This document shows, piece by piece, positions 51,913-60,897 of a DNA stretch of 64,000 nt (position 1 is the first letter of the stretch; every line of letters begins with the position of its first letter). The notes below the pieces were generated by a model. It saw only the letters and a list, made by a program, of their open reading frames with translations. It was not told the origin of the DNA and searched no databases. Source of the stretch: Rubrivivax sp. (GTDB taxonomy: Bacteria > Pseudomonadota > Gammaproteobacteria > Burkholderiales > Burkholderiaceae_C); the NCBI GenBank assembly GCA_019635285.1, contig JAHBZS010000014.1, forward strand, positions 1 to 64,000, in the 5' to 3' direction. The translations under genes were made by a program, and so were the position numbers.

Positions 51913-53310
51913 CTACTGCCCCTCACGGAAAACTATCACGCTAACGGTTTCGATAAGCACAAGCAGATCCAGAACCAGCGAATTGTTCTTTACGTAGTAC
52001 AGATCAAACTGGTGCTTGCGCCGCGCGTCGTCCATCGTCGCACCGTAGTGATACCGGACCTGCGCCCAACCGGTCACACCGGGCTTGACCGTATGGCGGA
52101 TTTCGTAGAACGGAATCTCGCGCTTCAGTTCCTCGACGAACCCCGGCCGTTCCGGGCGCGGCCCGACCAAACTCATTTCGCCGACCAGAACGCTCCAGAG
52201 CTGCGGCAACTCGTCGATGCGCGTCTTGCGCATGAAGTTGCCGACGCGGGTGACGCGTGGATCGTTCTTGCTCGCCCAGCGCGCCACGCCATCCTTCTCG
52301 GCATCGTTGCGCATGCTGCGCAACTTCAGGCACATGAAGGTCCTTCCCCCCAGACCCACCCGCTCCTGCCTGTAAATCACCGGGCCCGGACTCTCCAGCT
52401 TGATGGCGATCATCGCCAGCAGGATCACCGGCGACAACAGCACCAGCAACAAGATGGAGCAGACGATGTCAAAGATGCGCTTCAGCACCTGCCGCACATG
52501 GCCCTGCACGAAACCGTGCCCGTAGACCAGCCAACTGCCCTTCAGACTGTCGATGGGGACCTCGCAGCGCGTCTTCTCCGAATAAGCTGCGAGATCCAGC
52601 ACCGGGATACCGCGAATCCGGCACGCCAGAAGTTCATCCATCGGCACACCGCCACCGCGCTGCTCGCGCACCGCAACGATGATCTCCTGCACACGATGGC
52701 GGGACACCAATTCGCTGATCGACTGCTGGCGCGTGAACACCCGGTGGCCGGCGGGCGCATCTGGGGACTCGTTGTCCTCGGAAGTCGGATACAGGCCCAC
52801 CACGTTTCGCAGATTGCGCGTCGACAACGTGAGATCGGACGCGAGTGTCAAAGCCTCCGGGCCGGTACCGACAATCAGCACTCGGGGGTAAGTGCGCACG
52901 CGGCGCATGAAGTAGAGCCCGCAGTGCACGAATACCAGGCCGACCGCCAGGTAGGCAATCGCCGCCGGCAACAGCTGCTCCACGTAGCCCCGGTCGGCCA
53001 CGATACGCAAGCTCAGGCTGGTCAGGTACCCCCCCACCAGCAAGCAGAACGCGGTGCGCCCCACGGTGGACAGCAGAGGAATCGACACGGGGCGGTACAG
53101 GCCCGCAATGCCATACATCAACGCCATCACCACGGCAAAAATCGTGGCGCCCACCAGAATCAGCGGCAATTCCGGCACCGCGCCTTGAATCATCCCGTAC
53201 CGCGTGGTCAGGGACGATGCTGCCAACAGGACGGCCAGGAAGCACAAGGCCATGTCCATCACCATCGCCGGCAACGCGCCGGGTGTCAGGGAATGACCGA
53301 AAACTCGCAT
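51913..53310 (-). CDS. Priming sugar transferase, PEP-CTERM system-associated (EpsB2 type)
   Basis: A 465-residue polyprenyl-phosphate hexose-1-phosphate transferase. Four to five N-terminal membrane segments lead to a Rossmann-like CoA-binding-type domain ([18 protein letters not shown]). The C-terminal catalytic domain has the membrane re-entrant helix ([20 protein letters not shown]) and the motifs [10 protein letters not shown] and [15 protein letters not shown]. It fits TIGR03013. It starts EPS synthesis by loading the first sugar onto undecaprenyl phosphate at the inner membrane. It lies at the right edge of the EPS locus with its own upstream region. Confidence 0.94.
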   Translation of the reverse strand: MRVFGHSLTPGALPAMVMDMALCFLAVLLAASSLTTRYGMIQGAVPELPLILVGATIFAVVMALMYGIAGLYRPVSIPLLSTVGRTAFCLLVGGYLTSLSLRIVADRGYVEQLLPAAIAYLAVGLVFVHCGLYFMRRVRTYPRVLIVGTGPEALTLASDLTLSTRNLRNVVGLYPTSEDNESPDAPAGHRVFTRQQSISELVSRHRVQEIIVAVREQRGGGVPMDELLACRIRGIPVLDLAAYSEKTRCEVPIDSLKGSWLVYGHGFVQGHVRQVLKRIFDIVCSILLLVLLSPVILLAMIAIKLESPGPVIYRQERVGLGGRTFMCLKLRSMRNDAEKDGVARWASKNDPRVTRVGNFMRKTRIDELPQLWSVLVGEMSLVGPRPERPGFVEELKREIPFYEIRHTVKPGVTGWAQVRYHYGATMDDARRKHQFDLYYVKNNSLVLDLLVLIETVSVIVFREGQ

Positions 53311-53665
53311 GGTGATATCGCCTTCTCGTCGTCACTGCTGCAACAAGGGCCAGTGCTCGCGGGCACTTTGCGTATGCAGCCAGTGCGAAGGATTATGTTG
53401 AGCAATGCCAGCAGCCACACCCCCGCAACTAAGGGGGACGCCCCTGGATGCGCGGCAAGGATGTCACGGGCGGGGGAGGGAGATGTAAACGCGCGTACCG
53501 CCGCCGTAGCGCCGTCCCCTCGCACCCGGTACGCAACGGGCTCCCGCAGCCCTCGCGGACGGCTCTATGGCTATGGCACGCCGGATGACACCCAGAATCC
53601 GAGCGAACCGGATGACATGCGCCCCTTTTGGTGACGGCGCATGCAACATAGTGCATGTCGCGAAT
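53311..53665. other. Intergenic region upstream of the priming transferase
   Basis: This 355-base region lies between two minus-strand genes, so it should hold the promoter of the priming transferase and the 3' end of nothing recognisable. It carries the 12-mer GATGTAAACGCG at 53482-53493, identical to 10512-10523. A sigma-54-like match near 53402-53416 has the wrong spacing. Open frames here look like GC-driven noise. Confidence 0.35.
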
Positions 53666-53911
53666 TCAGTTCGCGCGCGGCCCGGCCAGCCGATGCTGCT
53701 CACTGCAGAACATGCCGTCCTTCCCGACCAGCGCCTCGCTGAGCGGCAAGTGCACTCCACAGTGGCGGCAATTGACCATCGCCTGGGGGCCCGCCGCGCC
53801 CTTCTCGCGGTCGACGCCCTTCTGGGCGCGGGGCGGCGGCGCGGTCCGGCGGCTGCGGATGAGCAGCCAGACCCCGACCATAACGACGACGATGACGATC
53901 AGATACTTCAC
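53666..53911 (-). CDS. PP0621 family protein with a zinc-ribbon-like C-terminus
   Basis: An 81-residue protein. A single membrane segment near the start (KYLIVIVVVMVGVWLLIRS) is followed by a charged linker and a C-terminal CxxC...C...H pattern (CRHCGVHLPLSEALVG then FCSEQH) that probably binds zinc. This layout is that of the PP0621 family, often beside ypjD/ccsA in beta- and gammaproteobacteria. GTG 53911 is chosen because it begins at the membrane segment. Function is unknown. Confidence 0.82.
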   Translation of the reverse strand: MKYLIVIVVVMVGVWLLIRSRRTAPPPRAQKGVDREKGAAGPQAMVNCRHCGVHLPLSEALVGKDGMFCSEQHRLAGPRAN

Positions 53912-53940
53912 AGGCTTGGTTTGCGAGGACTGGCGCCCGA

Positions 53941-54756
53941 CTACTCTACCGTGCGCCCCAGCACGAACTGCATGACGAAGCGGGATCCGGCGTAGGCCAG
54001 CAGCAGCAGCACGGCACCTACATACAACCAGCGGGTCGCGCGACGCCCGCGCCAGCCTTGCAGCTTGCGGCCTGCCAGCAGGCCGCCGATCACGGCCCAA
54101 CCGAGCAGCGAGAACACCGTCTTGTGGTCCCAGCGCCAGTGCGGGCTGGTCAGCGCGCCCAGGACCAAGGCCGCGCTCAGCACCGCAAAGCCCGCCTCGA
54201 CAAAGCGGAAGGTCAAACGCTCCAGTTGCAGCAGGGGCATCCCAAAGGCCAGCGGCGGGCCGCCGGCATGCTGGCGCATGCGCGTTTCCGCGGCGTCCAG
54301 CATCGTCGCGTGCAGCACCGCCGCGCCGAACAGGCCGTAGGCACCCACCCCCAGCACCCAATGCAGTGGCGCCCAGGGCGAGCCGGTCAGCGGCTGCGGC
54401 TGGCCCGGCAACGCCCAGGCAAGCAGCACCGCGGCAGCCCCCAGCAAAGCCAGCACGCGGCGCACCCCTGGCTGCGGCACCAGCCGGCTCTCCACCGTGT
54501 GCACCGCCAGCACGAGCCACACCGTCAGCGACACCACCGGCCCGAAGCCCAGCCGGGCGCCGCCGCTGTGGCTGCCCAATCCGCTGACGTCCAGCGCCAG
54601 CAAGACCGCGTGCAGCAGTACCCCGACGATCAGCGCGGACGGCATTCCGCGGCCTTGCGCACGGCCAGGGAATGCCGCCACCACATAGGCCGCTACCGCG
54701 GCCGGCGCCAACATCCAGGCCCCGGGGATGCCCGTGGAGGCCGACGATAAAATCAT
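53941..54756 (-). CDS. ypjD: CcsA/HemX-like inner membrane protein (YpjD)
   Basis: A 271-residue polytopic protein with eight predicted membrane segments and the cytochrome c assembly fold. The core AFAVLSAALVLGALTSPHWRWDHKTV has a conserved-type His before the W-x-W, and a second His is in PLHWVLGVGAYGLFGAAVLH. The gene is next to and divergent from ffh, as is usual for ypjD in proteobacteria. ATG 54756 (ATG ATT TTA) starts at the first helix. Possible role in haem handling; not established. Confidence 0.87.
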   Translation of the reverse strand: MILSSASTGIPGAWMLAPAAVAAYVVAAFPGRAQGRGMPSALIVGVLLHAVLLALDVSGLGSHSGGARLGFGPVVSLTVWLVLAVHTVESRLVPQPGVRRVLALLGAAAVLLAWALPGQPQPLTGSPWAPLHWVLGVGAYGLFGAAVLHATMLDAAETRMRQHAGGPPLAFGMPLLQLERLTFRFVEAGFAVLSAALVLGALTSPHWRWDHKTVFSLLGWAVIGGLLAGRKLQGWRGRRATRWLYVGAVLLLLAYAGSRFVMQFVLGRTVE

Positions 54757-54807
54757 CGCGAGAGTGTACTTTCGCGGTCCCGCGCGCTGCGGCTGCCGCC
54801 CACCTGC

Positions 54808-56184
54808 ATGGCCTCCACCCTGACTGAACGCCTGTCGCGTCTCGTAAAGACGATGCGTGGCGAAGCCCGCATCACCGAAGCCAACGTGCAGGACATGCTG
54901 CGCGAGGTGCGCATGGCGCTGCTGGAGGCCGACGTCGCGCTGCCGGTGGTGCGCGACTTCATCGCCCGGGTCAAGGACAAGGCGCTGGGCCAGGATGTGG
55001 TCGGCTCGCTCTCGCCCGGGCAGGCCCTGGTGGGCATCGTGCACCGCGAACTCACCGCCACCATGGGCGAGCGCGACGACCACGGCGCGCTGAAGCCGGT
55101 CGCCGAGCTGAATCTGGCCACCCAGCCGCCGGCGGTGATCCTGATGGCCGGCCTGCAGGGGGCCGGCAAGACCACCACCACGGCCAAGCTGGCCAAGCAC
55201 CTGATCGAGAAGCGCAAGAAGAAGGTGCTCACGGTCTCGGCCGACGTCTACCGGCCGGCGGCCATCGAACAGCTGAAGACCGTGACGCGCCAGGCCGGCG
55301 CCGAGTGGTTCGCCTCCACGCCGCAGCAGAAGCCGCGCGACATCGCGCTGGCCGCGCTCGACCACGCCCGCCGGCACTATTTCGACGTGCTGCTGGTCGA
55401 CACCGCCGGGCGGCTGGGCATCGACGAAGCGCTGATGGCCGAAATCCGCGACCTGCACGCCGCGCTCCATCCCGTCGAGACGCTGTTCGTGGTCGACGCG
55501 ATGCAGGGCCAGGACGCCGTCAACACCGCCAAGGCCTTCAAGGACGCGCTGCCGCTCACCGGCGTGGTGCTGACCAAGCTCGACGGCGATGCGCGCGGCG
55601 GCGCGGCCTTGTCGGTGCGGCAGGTGACCGGCGCGCCGATCAAGTTCGCCGGCATCTCCGAAAAGATCGACGGGCTGGAGCAGTTCGACGCCGAACGTCA
55701 CGCCGGCCGCGTGCTCGGCATGGGCGACATCGTCGCGCTGGTCGAGCAGGTGCAGAGCAACGTCGACATCAAGGCGGCGCAGAAGCTGGCCGACAAGGTC
55801 AAGAGCGGCGGCAACTTCGACCTGAACGACTTCCTCGCGCAGATCACGCAGATGAAGAACATGGGTGGCCTGGCCGGGCTGATGGACAAACTGCCCAGCC
55901 AGCTCAGCGCCAAGGCGGCCGGCGCCGACATGGACCGCGCCGAACGGGATGTGCGTCGCATGGAAGGCATCATCTGCTCGATGACGCCGCTGGAGCGGCG
56001 CAAGCCCGAGCTCATCAAGGCCAGCCGCAAGCGCCGCATCGCCGCCGGGGCCGGGGTGCAGGTGCAGGAAGTGAACCGCATGCTCAATCAGTTCGACCAG
56101 ATGCAGGGCATGATGAAAAAGATGAAGGGCGGCGGCCTGATGAAGATGATGAAGCGCATGGGCGGCGGGGCCTTCCCGCGCTGA
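54808..56184 (+). CDS. ffh: Signal recognition particle protein Ffh
   Basis: A 458-residue SRP GTPase. The N domain is followed by the G domain with G1 GLQGAGKTTTTAKL, the DTAGR motif and TKLDGDARGG. The M domain is Met-rich, with FDQMQGMMKKMKGGG near the C-terminus, and binds signal sequences and 4.5S RNA. It directs nascent inner-membrane proteins to the receptor FtsY, whose gene lies under 1 kb away. Length is normal. Confidence 0.97.
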   Translation: MASTLTERLSRLVKTMRGEARITEANVQDMLREVRMALLEADVALPVVRDFIARVKDKALGQDVVGSLSPGQALVGIVHRELTATMGERDDHGALKPVAELNLATQPPAVILMAGLQGAGKTTTTAKLAKHLIEKRKKKVLTVSADVYRPAAIEQLKTVTRQAGAEWFASTPQQKPRDIALAALDHARRHYFDVLLVDTAGRLGIDEALMAEIRDLHAALHPVETLFVVDAMQGQDAVNTAKAFKDALPLTGVVLTKLDGDARGGAALSVRQVTGAPIKFAGISEKIDGLEQFDAERHAGRVLGMGDIVALVEQVQSNVDIKAAQKLADKVKSGGNFDLNDFLAQITQMKNMGGLAGLMDKLPSQLSAKAAGADMDRAERDVRRMEGIICSMTPLERRKPELIKASRKRRIAAGAGVQVQEVNRMLNQFDQMQGMMKKMKGGGLMKMMKRMGGGAFPR

Positions 56185-56346
56185 CCCGCCCCGCCCCGAG
56201 CGCGGAGCATTTCGCGCTTCGGCGGCCTTTGTCGCCGCAGGGCCGTCGCAGGCAACGGCTGGATACGAATTTCTCGCCTGGCGCGTTGACGCGGAGCAGA
56301 CACCCGCCTACGGTCGCGGTTACGTCCGCTGAGCCTTCGACACACC

Positions 56347-57057
56347 ATGGGACTGTCCGACCCGATCTCCGTTCTCGCCGCCTGTCTGGCCCTCGCCTTG
56401 CTGGCCCTGCTGTTCTGGCAGCGCCTGCAGGCCGGCGCACGCCGGACGAACACGCATCGCGAGGCGCTGGATACCGTGCAGGACTGGAAACCCGAGGCCG
56501 CACGCGTGCTGACCATCGCCGAGCGCCGGGCCTACGACCTGCTGCGCAACGCGCTGCCCGGCTTCCTGGTGCTGGCGCAGGTGCCGCTGTCGCGCTTCCT
56601 GCGCGTGCCGACCCGTCATTCGCATGCCGAGTGGATGCAGCGCGTGGGGAGCCTCAGTGCCGACCTGTTGGTCTGCAACGGCGGCTCCCGCGTGCTGGCC
56701 GTCATCGACATCTGCCCCGCGGATCAGAGCGAACGCAGCCGCCGCCGCCATGAACGCATGGCGCGTGTGCTCAAGGCGGCCGGCATCGAGGTGCAGGTGT
56801 GGGGCGAGGACCGGCTGCCCAGCGCGGCCGACGTGCGTGCGCTGCTCGGCAGCGTGCTCGAGCGCTCGGCCGGCGCCAGCGCGGCGCAGCCCAAGGCCAT
56901 CGGCTCGCGGCCCATGCCACTGATCCCGGTGGCCGAGATCGAGGAACTGCTGATGCACGGCGACGCCGCGGCGCAGGACACCTCTTTCGAGCCCGTGCCC
57001 TCGGCCTTCCTGGACGAGTTCGAACCGGCGCCGCGGGCCGCGCGCGCCGCCGCCTGA
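56347..57057 (+). CDS. DUF2726 domain protein
   Basis: A 236-residue protein with one N-terminal membrane segment (ISVLAACLALALLALLFWQ) and a DUF2726 domain (RVLTIAERRAYDLLRNALPG, then QVPLSRFL, then ADLLVCN and VLAVIDI). DUF2726 resembles nuclease-like restriction-endonuclease folds and is usually found in topoisomerase-like or stand-alone proteins of unknown role. The C-terminal 50 residues are acidic and Ala-rich. It is between ffh and the convergent ftsY. Confidence 0.82.
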   Translation: MGLSDPISVLAACLALALLALLFWQRLQAGARRTNTHREALDTVQDWKPEAARVLTIAERRAYDLLRNALPGFLVLAQVPLSRFLRVPTRHSHAEWMQRVGSLSADLLVCNGGSRVLAVIDICPADQSERSRRRHERMARVLKAAGIEVQVWGEDRLPSAADVRALLGSVLERSAGASAAQPKAIGSRPMPLIPVAEIEELLMHGDAAAQDTSFEPVPSAFLDEFEPAPRAARAAA

Positions 57058-57072
57058 GGCAGGACGCCGCGC

Positions 57073-58224
57073 TCAGGCCACCAGCGCCTGGGCGAACTCC
57101 AGCGCGTTGAAAGTCTGCAGGTCTTCCAGCGTCTCGCCGACGCCGATGAAGTAAACCGGCACCACCCGCCCCTGCTGCGCGCCCCAACGCGCGATGGCCG
57201 CCAGCACGCCGCCCTTGGCCGTGCCGTCGAGCTTGGTCACGATCAGGCCGGTCAGCCCCAGCGCCTCGTCGAAGGCCTTGACCTGCGCCAGCGCGTTCTG
57301 CCCGGTGTTGCCGTCCACCACCAGCAGCACCTCGTGCGGCGCGCCGGCCTGCGCCTTGGCGATGGTGCGGCGGATCTTCTTCAGCTCTTCCATCAGGTGC
57401 GCCTGCGTCGGCAGCCGGCCGGCCGTGTCGGCGATGACCACGTCGCAGCCGCGCGCCTTGCCGGCCACCACCGCGTCGAAGCTCACCGCCGCCGGGTCAC
57501 CGCCCTGCTGGCTGACGATCTCCACCTGGTTGCGCCCGGCCCACACCTGCAACTGCTCGCGCGCCGCCGCGCGGAAGGTGTCGGCCGCGGCCAGCAGCAC
57601 CTTGCCATCGGCCTGTGCCAGCCAGCGCGTCAGCTTGCCGATGCTGGTGGTCTTGCCGGCGCCGTTGACGCCCACCACCATGATCACTGTCGGCACCTCG
57701 CGCCCCACCTCCAGCGGCCGCTCCAGCGGCTTCAGCACCGCGGCCACGGCCTCGACCAGCAGGCCTTTGACCAGCGCAGGATCGGTGGCCTTGCTTTCCT
57801 TGACGCGGCGGCGCAGGTCGGTCAGCAGGTACTCGGTCGCCGGCAGCCCGGTGTCGGCGAGCAGCAGCGCCGACTCCAGTTCCTCGTAGAGCGCCTCGTC
57901 GATGCGCACGCCGGTGAACACCTGCGCGATGCCGGTGCTGGTCTTGCGCAGCCCCTGGCGCAGCCGCTGCATCCAGCCCGCACGGCCCGGCTCGGGCGGG
58001 GCGGGCGTGGCCGCCTCTGGCGGCGGCGGTGCCAACGTCGGGGATGCCGACGCCGGGGATGCCGACGTCGATGCGGCCGACGCTGGCGACGCCTGCGTCG
58101 ATGGCGCCACGACCGAGCTTGCCTCGGGCGCCGGCGCCAGCACGCCCGCATCGGACGGGGCAGGCGCATCGTTGGCCACCGGCGTCGCGGGCGCCGGAGC
58201 CTTCTTCCTGAAGAAGCTGAACAT
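57073..58224 (-). CDS. ftsY: Signal recognition particle receptor FtsY
   Basis: A 383-residue SRP receptor GTPase. The NG domain (from about residue 85) has G1 GVNGAGKTTSIGKL, DTAGRLPTQ and TKLDGTAKGG, and ends at the usual FAQALV. The first 80 residues, the A domain, are Ala/Pro/Ser-rich with little charge, unlike the strongly acidic A domain of Escherichia coli. This stretch is encoded by imperfect 15-base repeats. It docks Ffh-ribosome complexes at the membrane. Confidence 0.96.
   Translation of the reverse strand: MFSFFRKKAPAPATPVANDAPAPSDAGVLAPAPEASSVVAPSTQASPASAASTSASPASASPTLAPPPPEAATPAPPEPGRAGWMQRLRQGLRKTSTGIAQVFTGVRIDEALYEELESALLLADTGLPATEYLLTDLRRRVKESKATDPALVKGLLVEAVAAVLKPLERPLEVGREVPTVIMVVGVNGAGKTTSIGKLTRWLAQADGKVLLAAADTFRAAAREQLQVWAGRNQVEIVSQQGGDPAAVSFDAVVAGKARGCDVVIADTAGRLPTQAHLMEELKKIRRTIAKAQAGAPHEVLLVVDGNTGQNALAQVKAFDEALGLTGLIVTKLDGTAKGGVLAAIARWGAQQGRVVPVYFIGVGETLEDLQTFNALEFAQALVA
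58037..58111 (-). repeat. Imperfect 15-bp tandem repeat in the ftsY 5' end
   Basis: Five consecutive 15-base units, the first two differing at one base (GTCGGGGATGCCGAC and GCCGGGGATGCCGAC), then three more diverged. They encode a five-residue period of Ala, Ser and Pro in the FtsY linker. The in-frame unit allows length changes without frameshift. Confidence 0.7.
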
Positions 58225-58271
58225 ATGTGATGGTGCGGGGCGTGAGGGGCTGCCCGCCAGGAGGCGTCCGC

Positions 58272-58277
58272 TATAAT
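58272..58277 (+). promoter_or_regulatory. -10 box of the tRNA-Met promoter
   Basis: A perfect TATAAT lies 12 bases before the tRNA 5' end, followed by a GC-rich discriminator (TGCGGG) as expected of stringently controlled stable RNA promoters. No good -35 is seen at 17 bases upstream. Confidence 0.6.
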
Positions 58278-58288
58278 TGCGGGCTGCA

Positions 58289-58365
<77 letters not shown>

Positions 58366-58371
58366 ACATAC

Positions 58372-58405
58372 AACCCTTGCCGATCGACGATCCGCAAGGG
58401 TTTTT
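58372..58405 (+). terminator. Rho-independent terminator of the tRNA gene
   Basis: A 9-bp stem (AACCCTTGC at 58372-58380, GCAAGGGTT at 58394-58402) with a 13-base loop ends in TTTTT at 58401-58405, seven bases past the tRNA CCA. Confidence 0.85.
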
Positions 58406-58429
58406 CGTTCCGTGGCAGGCAGACCGCCG

Positions 58430-58680
58430 AAGCCGGTGCGACCTCCAGCCGACATCGGTTGCAACACCGACAGCGCGGGGCGGCCCGGCTGCCGGGCCTC
58501 ACGCTGCTCGCCCATGCCGTGCTCGACGACGCGCGCCACCACAGCGCCCATCGGGCCGGCAACGTCGCCTTCTCCTGTCTGCTGGCGGTGTTTCCGCGGC
58601 TGCTGGTGGTGGCGGCGACGGCGGGCTTCCCCGGCCGGCCGGGCGATGCCGCCGGCCCCTGTGGGCGGCGGCGCGGGGCG
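58430..58680 (+). pseudogene. Decayed fragment resembling the N-terminus of a YihY/BrkB membrane protein
   Basis: One frame around 58510-58655 reads HAVLDDARHHSA, then AGNVAFSCLLAVFPRLLVV and AATAGFPGRPGDA. This resembles the opening of YihY/BrkB proteins, in which a charged stretch precedes a helix ending in the L-x-x-FP turn and an AGFFG loop. No start codon is in a sensible place and the frame runs into the 3' end of the Rrf2 gene with no further membrane segments. The rest of the 324-base gap shows only the tRNA terminator. I regard it as a remnant, from family memory only. Confidence 0.35.
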
Positions 58681-58689
58681 GCGCGCCGC

Positions 58690-59088
58690 TCAGCCCTTGC
58701 CGATCATCTTCAGCATCGTGGCCACGGTGATCGAGCCGAAGGTCGCACGCGCGATCTCGTCGATCTCGGACAGCACCGTCCCCAGTGCACGGTCGACCGC
58801 GTTCGTCGGCGCGCCGCTGGAGCCCTCGCCGCCCAGCCCCTCGAACAGCAGGATCACGTCCAGCAGCGTCAGCCGGCGCGGATTGGCGACGAAGCGGTAG
58901 CCGCCGCCGACGCCGCGCACCGATTCGACGATGCCGGCGCGCGCCAGCTCCGACAGCACCTTGGCCAGGTGATGCGCCGATTCGCCGTGCTTGGCCGCCA
59001 CCTCGGCCGCCGGCACCAGTTCGTCCGGGCGGCCGGCGAACTCGAGCACGCTGTACAGCGCCAGCAGCGTGTTCTTCTGCAGCTTCAT
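58690..59088 (-). CDS. Rrf2 family transcriptional regulator lacking Fe-S cysteines
   Basis: A 132-residue winged-helix regulator. The N-terminal LQKNTLLALYSVLEFAGRP and the wing VRGVGGGYRFVANP are typical of Rrf2 proteins. IscR and NsrR carry three Cys in the segment after the wing, but here that region (LGGEGSSGAPTNAVDRALGT) has none, so it should not bind an Fe-S cluster. It is coupled to the GNAT gene by ATGA and may control it or the liv operon. Confidence 0.87.
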   Translation of the reverse strand: MKLQKNTLLALYSVLEFAGRPDELVPAAEVAAKHGESAHHLAKVLSELARAGIVESVRGVGGGYRFVANPRRLTLLDVILLFEGLGGEGSSGAPTNAVDRALGTVLSEIDEIARATFGSITVATMLKMIGKG

Positions 59089-59600
59089 CGCGCGCCGGCC
59101 TCGGTGCCGTCGGCCGTGCCGATCTCCAGTTCCAGCGGGATCAGTCTGCCGGCGCGCAGGCCCTGGCTGCGGAAGAAGGACAGGATCAGCGGGTTGTCGT
59201 TGGCCAGCATCGTGCGCAGCTTGCGCACACCGACGCGCTCGAAGCGCTCGCGGATCGCCCCGAGTAGCAGCGTGCCCACCCCCTTCTGGCGTACGCGCGG
59301 CTCGACGTCGATCGCGAACACCCAGCCGCACGGCGGCGAGCCGAACTCCCAGTCGCGCACTTCGCCGATGATGAAGCCGACGACGCGCCCACCGTATTCC
59401 GCCACCAGGAAGTGGCGCACGCCCTGGCCGGCGACGCCGTAACGGCGGTAGACGCGCTGCCAGTAGTCGGCCTTGTGCAGCCCGGTCACGGTGGCATCCA
59501 GGCCGATCACCTCGGGCAGGTCGGCGGCGCGCGCCGGTCGCACCCGCGGCGCGGCCGGCGCCGCGCGGCGCCGGGTGCTGGTAATCCCTCGGCTGCTCAC
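59085..59600 (-). CDS. GNAT family N-acetyltransferase
   Basis: A 171-residue acetyltransferase. VRPARAADLPEVIGLDATV opens the fold and the acetyl-CoA loop is EPRVRQKGVGTLLLGAI, a Q/RxxGxG/A-type motif. The final strand MLANDNPLILSFFRSQGL is typical of the RimI-like group. GTG 59600 is the best start in reach, without a strong ribosome site. The substrate is unknown. It is divergent from the liv operon across 114 bases. Confidence 0.83.
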   Translation of the reverse strand: MSSRGITSTRRRAAPAAPRVRPARAADLPEVIGLDATVTGLHKADYWQRVYRRYGVAGQGVRHFLVAEYGGRVVGFIIGEVRDWEFGSPPCGWVFAIDVEPRVRQKGVGTLLLGAIRERFERVGVRKLRTMLANDNPLILSFFRSQGLRAGRLIPLELEIGTADGTEAGAR

Positions 59601-59714
59601 GAGCAAAAGGCGATCCAGATCAAATCTGAAAGTCGCATTCCAGTACCACAATGAGTTTGAAAGCTGGCAACCATTGTAGGGCCTGGCCCCTTGGCAGCCC
59701 CGAAGGAGACCGAC

Positions 59715-60878
59715 ATGAGCCTGAAGCCGCCGCTTCGTTCGTTCGTCCGCCGCGCATTTCCGGCGCTGGCCGCCGCAGCGCTGCTGCAGGCGCCGGCCTT
59801 CGCCCAGGAGCCGATCCGCGTCGGCAGCTTCCTGGCCGTCACCGGCCCGGCGGCCTTCCTCGGCGACCCCGAGCAGAAGACGCTGGATATGCAGATCGAC
59901 AAGATCAACGCCGATGGCGGTGTGCTCGGCCGCAAGCTGCAGCTCGTCGCCTACGACTCCGCCGGCGACGCCGAGAAGGCGCGCACCTTCGTCAAGCGCC
60001 TGATCGAGCAGGACAAGGTCGACGTGATCATCGGCGGCTCGTCCACCGGCGAGACCATGGCCGCGGTGCCGCTGGCCGAGGCGGCGGGCATCCCCTTCGT
60101 GTCGCTGGCCGGTGCGGTGGTCATCGTCGAGCCGGTGAAGAAGTGGGTCTTCAAGACGCCGCACACCGACCGCATGGCCTGCGAGAAGATCTTCGTCGAC
60201 ATGAAGGCGCGCGGCTTCACCAAGGCCGCATTGATTTCCGGCAGCGGCGGCTTCGACAAGAGCATGCGCGCCGAATGCCTGAAGGTGGTCGGCAACTATG
60301 GGCTGCAGATCGTCGCCGACGAGACCTACGGCGCCGCCGACACCGACATGACCGCGCAGCTCACCAAGATCAAGGGCAGCGGCGCGCAGGCGGTGCTCAA
60401 CGCCGGCTTCGGCCAGGGCCCGGCGATCGTCACGCGCAACTTCAAGCAACTCGGCGTCGGCTTGCCGCTGTACCAGTCGCACGGCGTCGCGTCGAAGGAA
60501 TACATCAAGCTCTCGGGCGACGCCGCCGAGGGCGTGCGCCTGCCCGCTGCGGCGCTGCTGGTGGGCGACCTGCTGCCCGCCGGCGACGCGCAGAAGCCGG
60601 TGGTCACCGGCTACCGCAGCGCCTATGAAGCGAAGTACAAGAGCGACGTCTCGACCTTCGGCGGCCACGCCTACGACGGGCTGATGCTGTACGTCAACGC
60701 GGTCAAGGCCGCGGGCTCGACCGACAAGGCCAAGGTGCGCGACGCGCTGGAGGCGACCAAGGGCTATGTCGGCACCGGCGGCGTGGTCAACATGTCGGCC
60801 ACCGACCACATGGGGCTGGACCTCAGCGCCTTCCGCCTGCTCGAGATCAAGGGCGGCGACTGGACACTGGTCAAGTGA
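59715..60878 (+). CDS. Branched-chain amino acid-type ABC transporter substrate-binding protein (LivK-like)
   Basis: A 387-residue periplasmic binding protein of the Leu/Ile/Val family. The signal peptide ends after residue 30 (PAFA-QEP). The type I binding fold opens with IRVGSFLAVTGPAAFLGDP, and KRLIEQDKVDVIIGGSSTGE follows. ATG 59715 has AAGGAGA seven bases upstream. It delivers an amino acid, amide or related solute to the LivHMGF complex encoded next. Specificity cannot be read from sequence. Confidence 0.93.
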   Translation: MSLKPPLRSFVRRAFPALAAAALLQAPAFAQEPIRVGSFLAVTGPAAFLGDPEQKTLDMQIDKINADGGVLGRKLQLVAYDSAGDAEKARTFVKRLIEQDKVDVIIGGSSTGETMAAVPLAEAAGIPFVSLAGAVVIVEPVKKWVFKTPHTDRMACEKIFVDMKARGFTKAALISGSGGFDKSMRAECLKVVGNYGLQIVADETYGAADTDMTAQLTKIKGSGAQAVLNAGFGQGPAIVTRNFKQLGVGLPLYQSHGVASKEYIKLSGDAAEGVRLPAAALLVGDLLPAGDAQKPVVTGYRSAYEAKYKSDVSTFGGHAYDGLMLYVNAVKAAGSTDKAKVRDALEATKGYVGTGGVVNMSATDHMGLDLSAFRLLEIKGGDWTLVK

Positions 60879-60897
60879 GCCGCGCGGGGGCGATGTC

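Noticed and set aside
53402-53416. Sigma-54-like promoter upstream of the priming transferase (TGGCTGCTGGCATTGCT on the minus strand)
   Set aside because: The GG and GC elements are separated by 11 bases, not 10; sigma-54 tolerates almost no spacing change.
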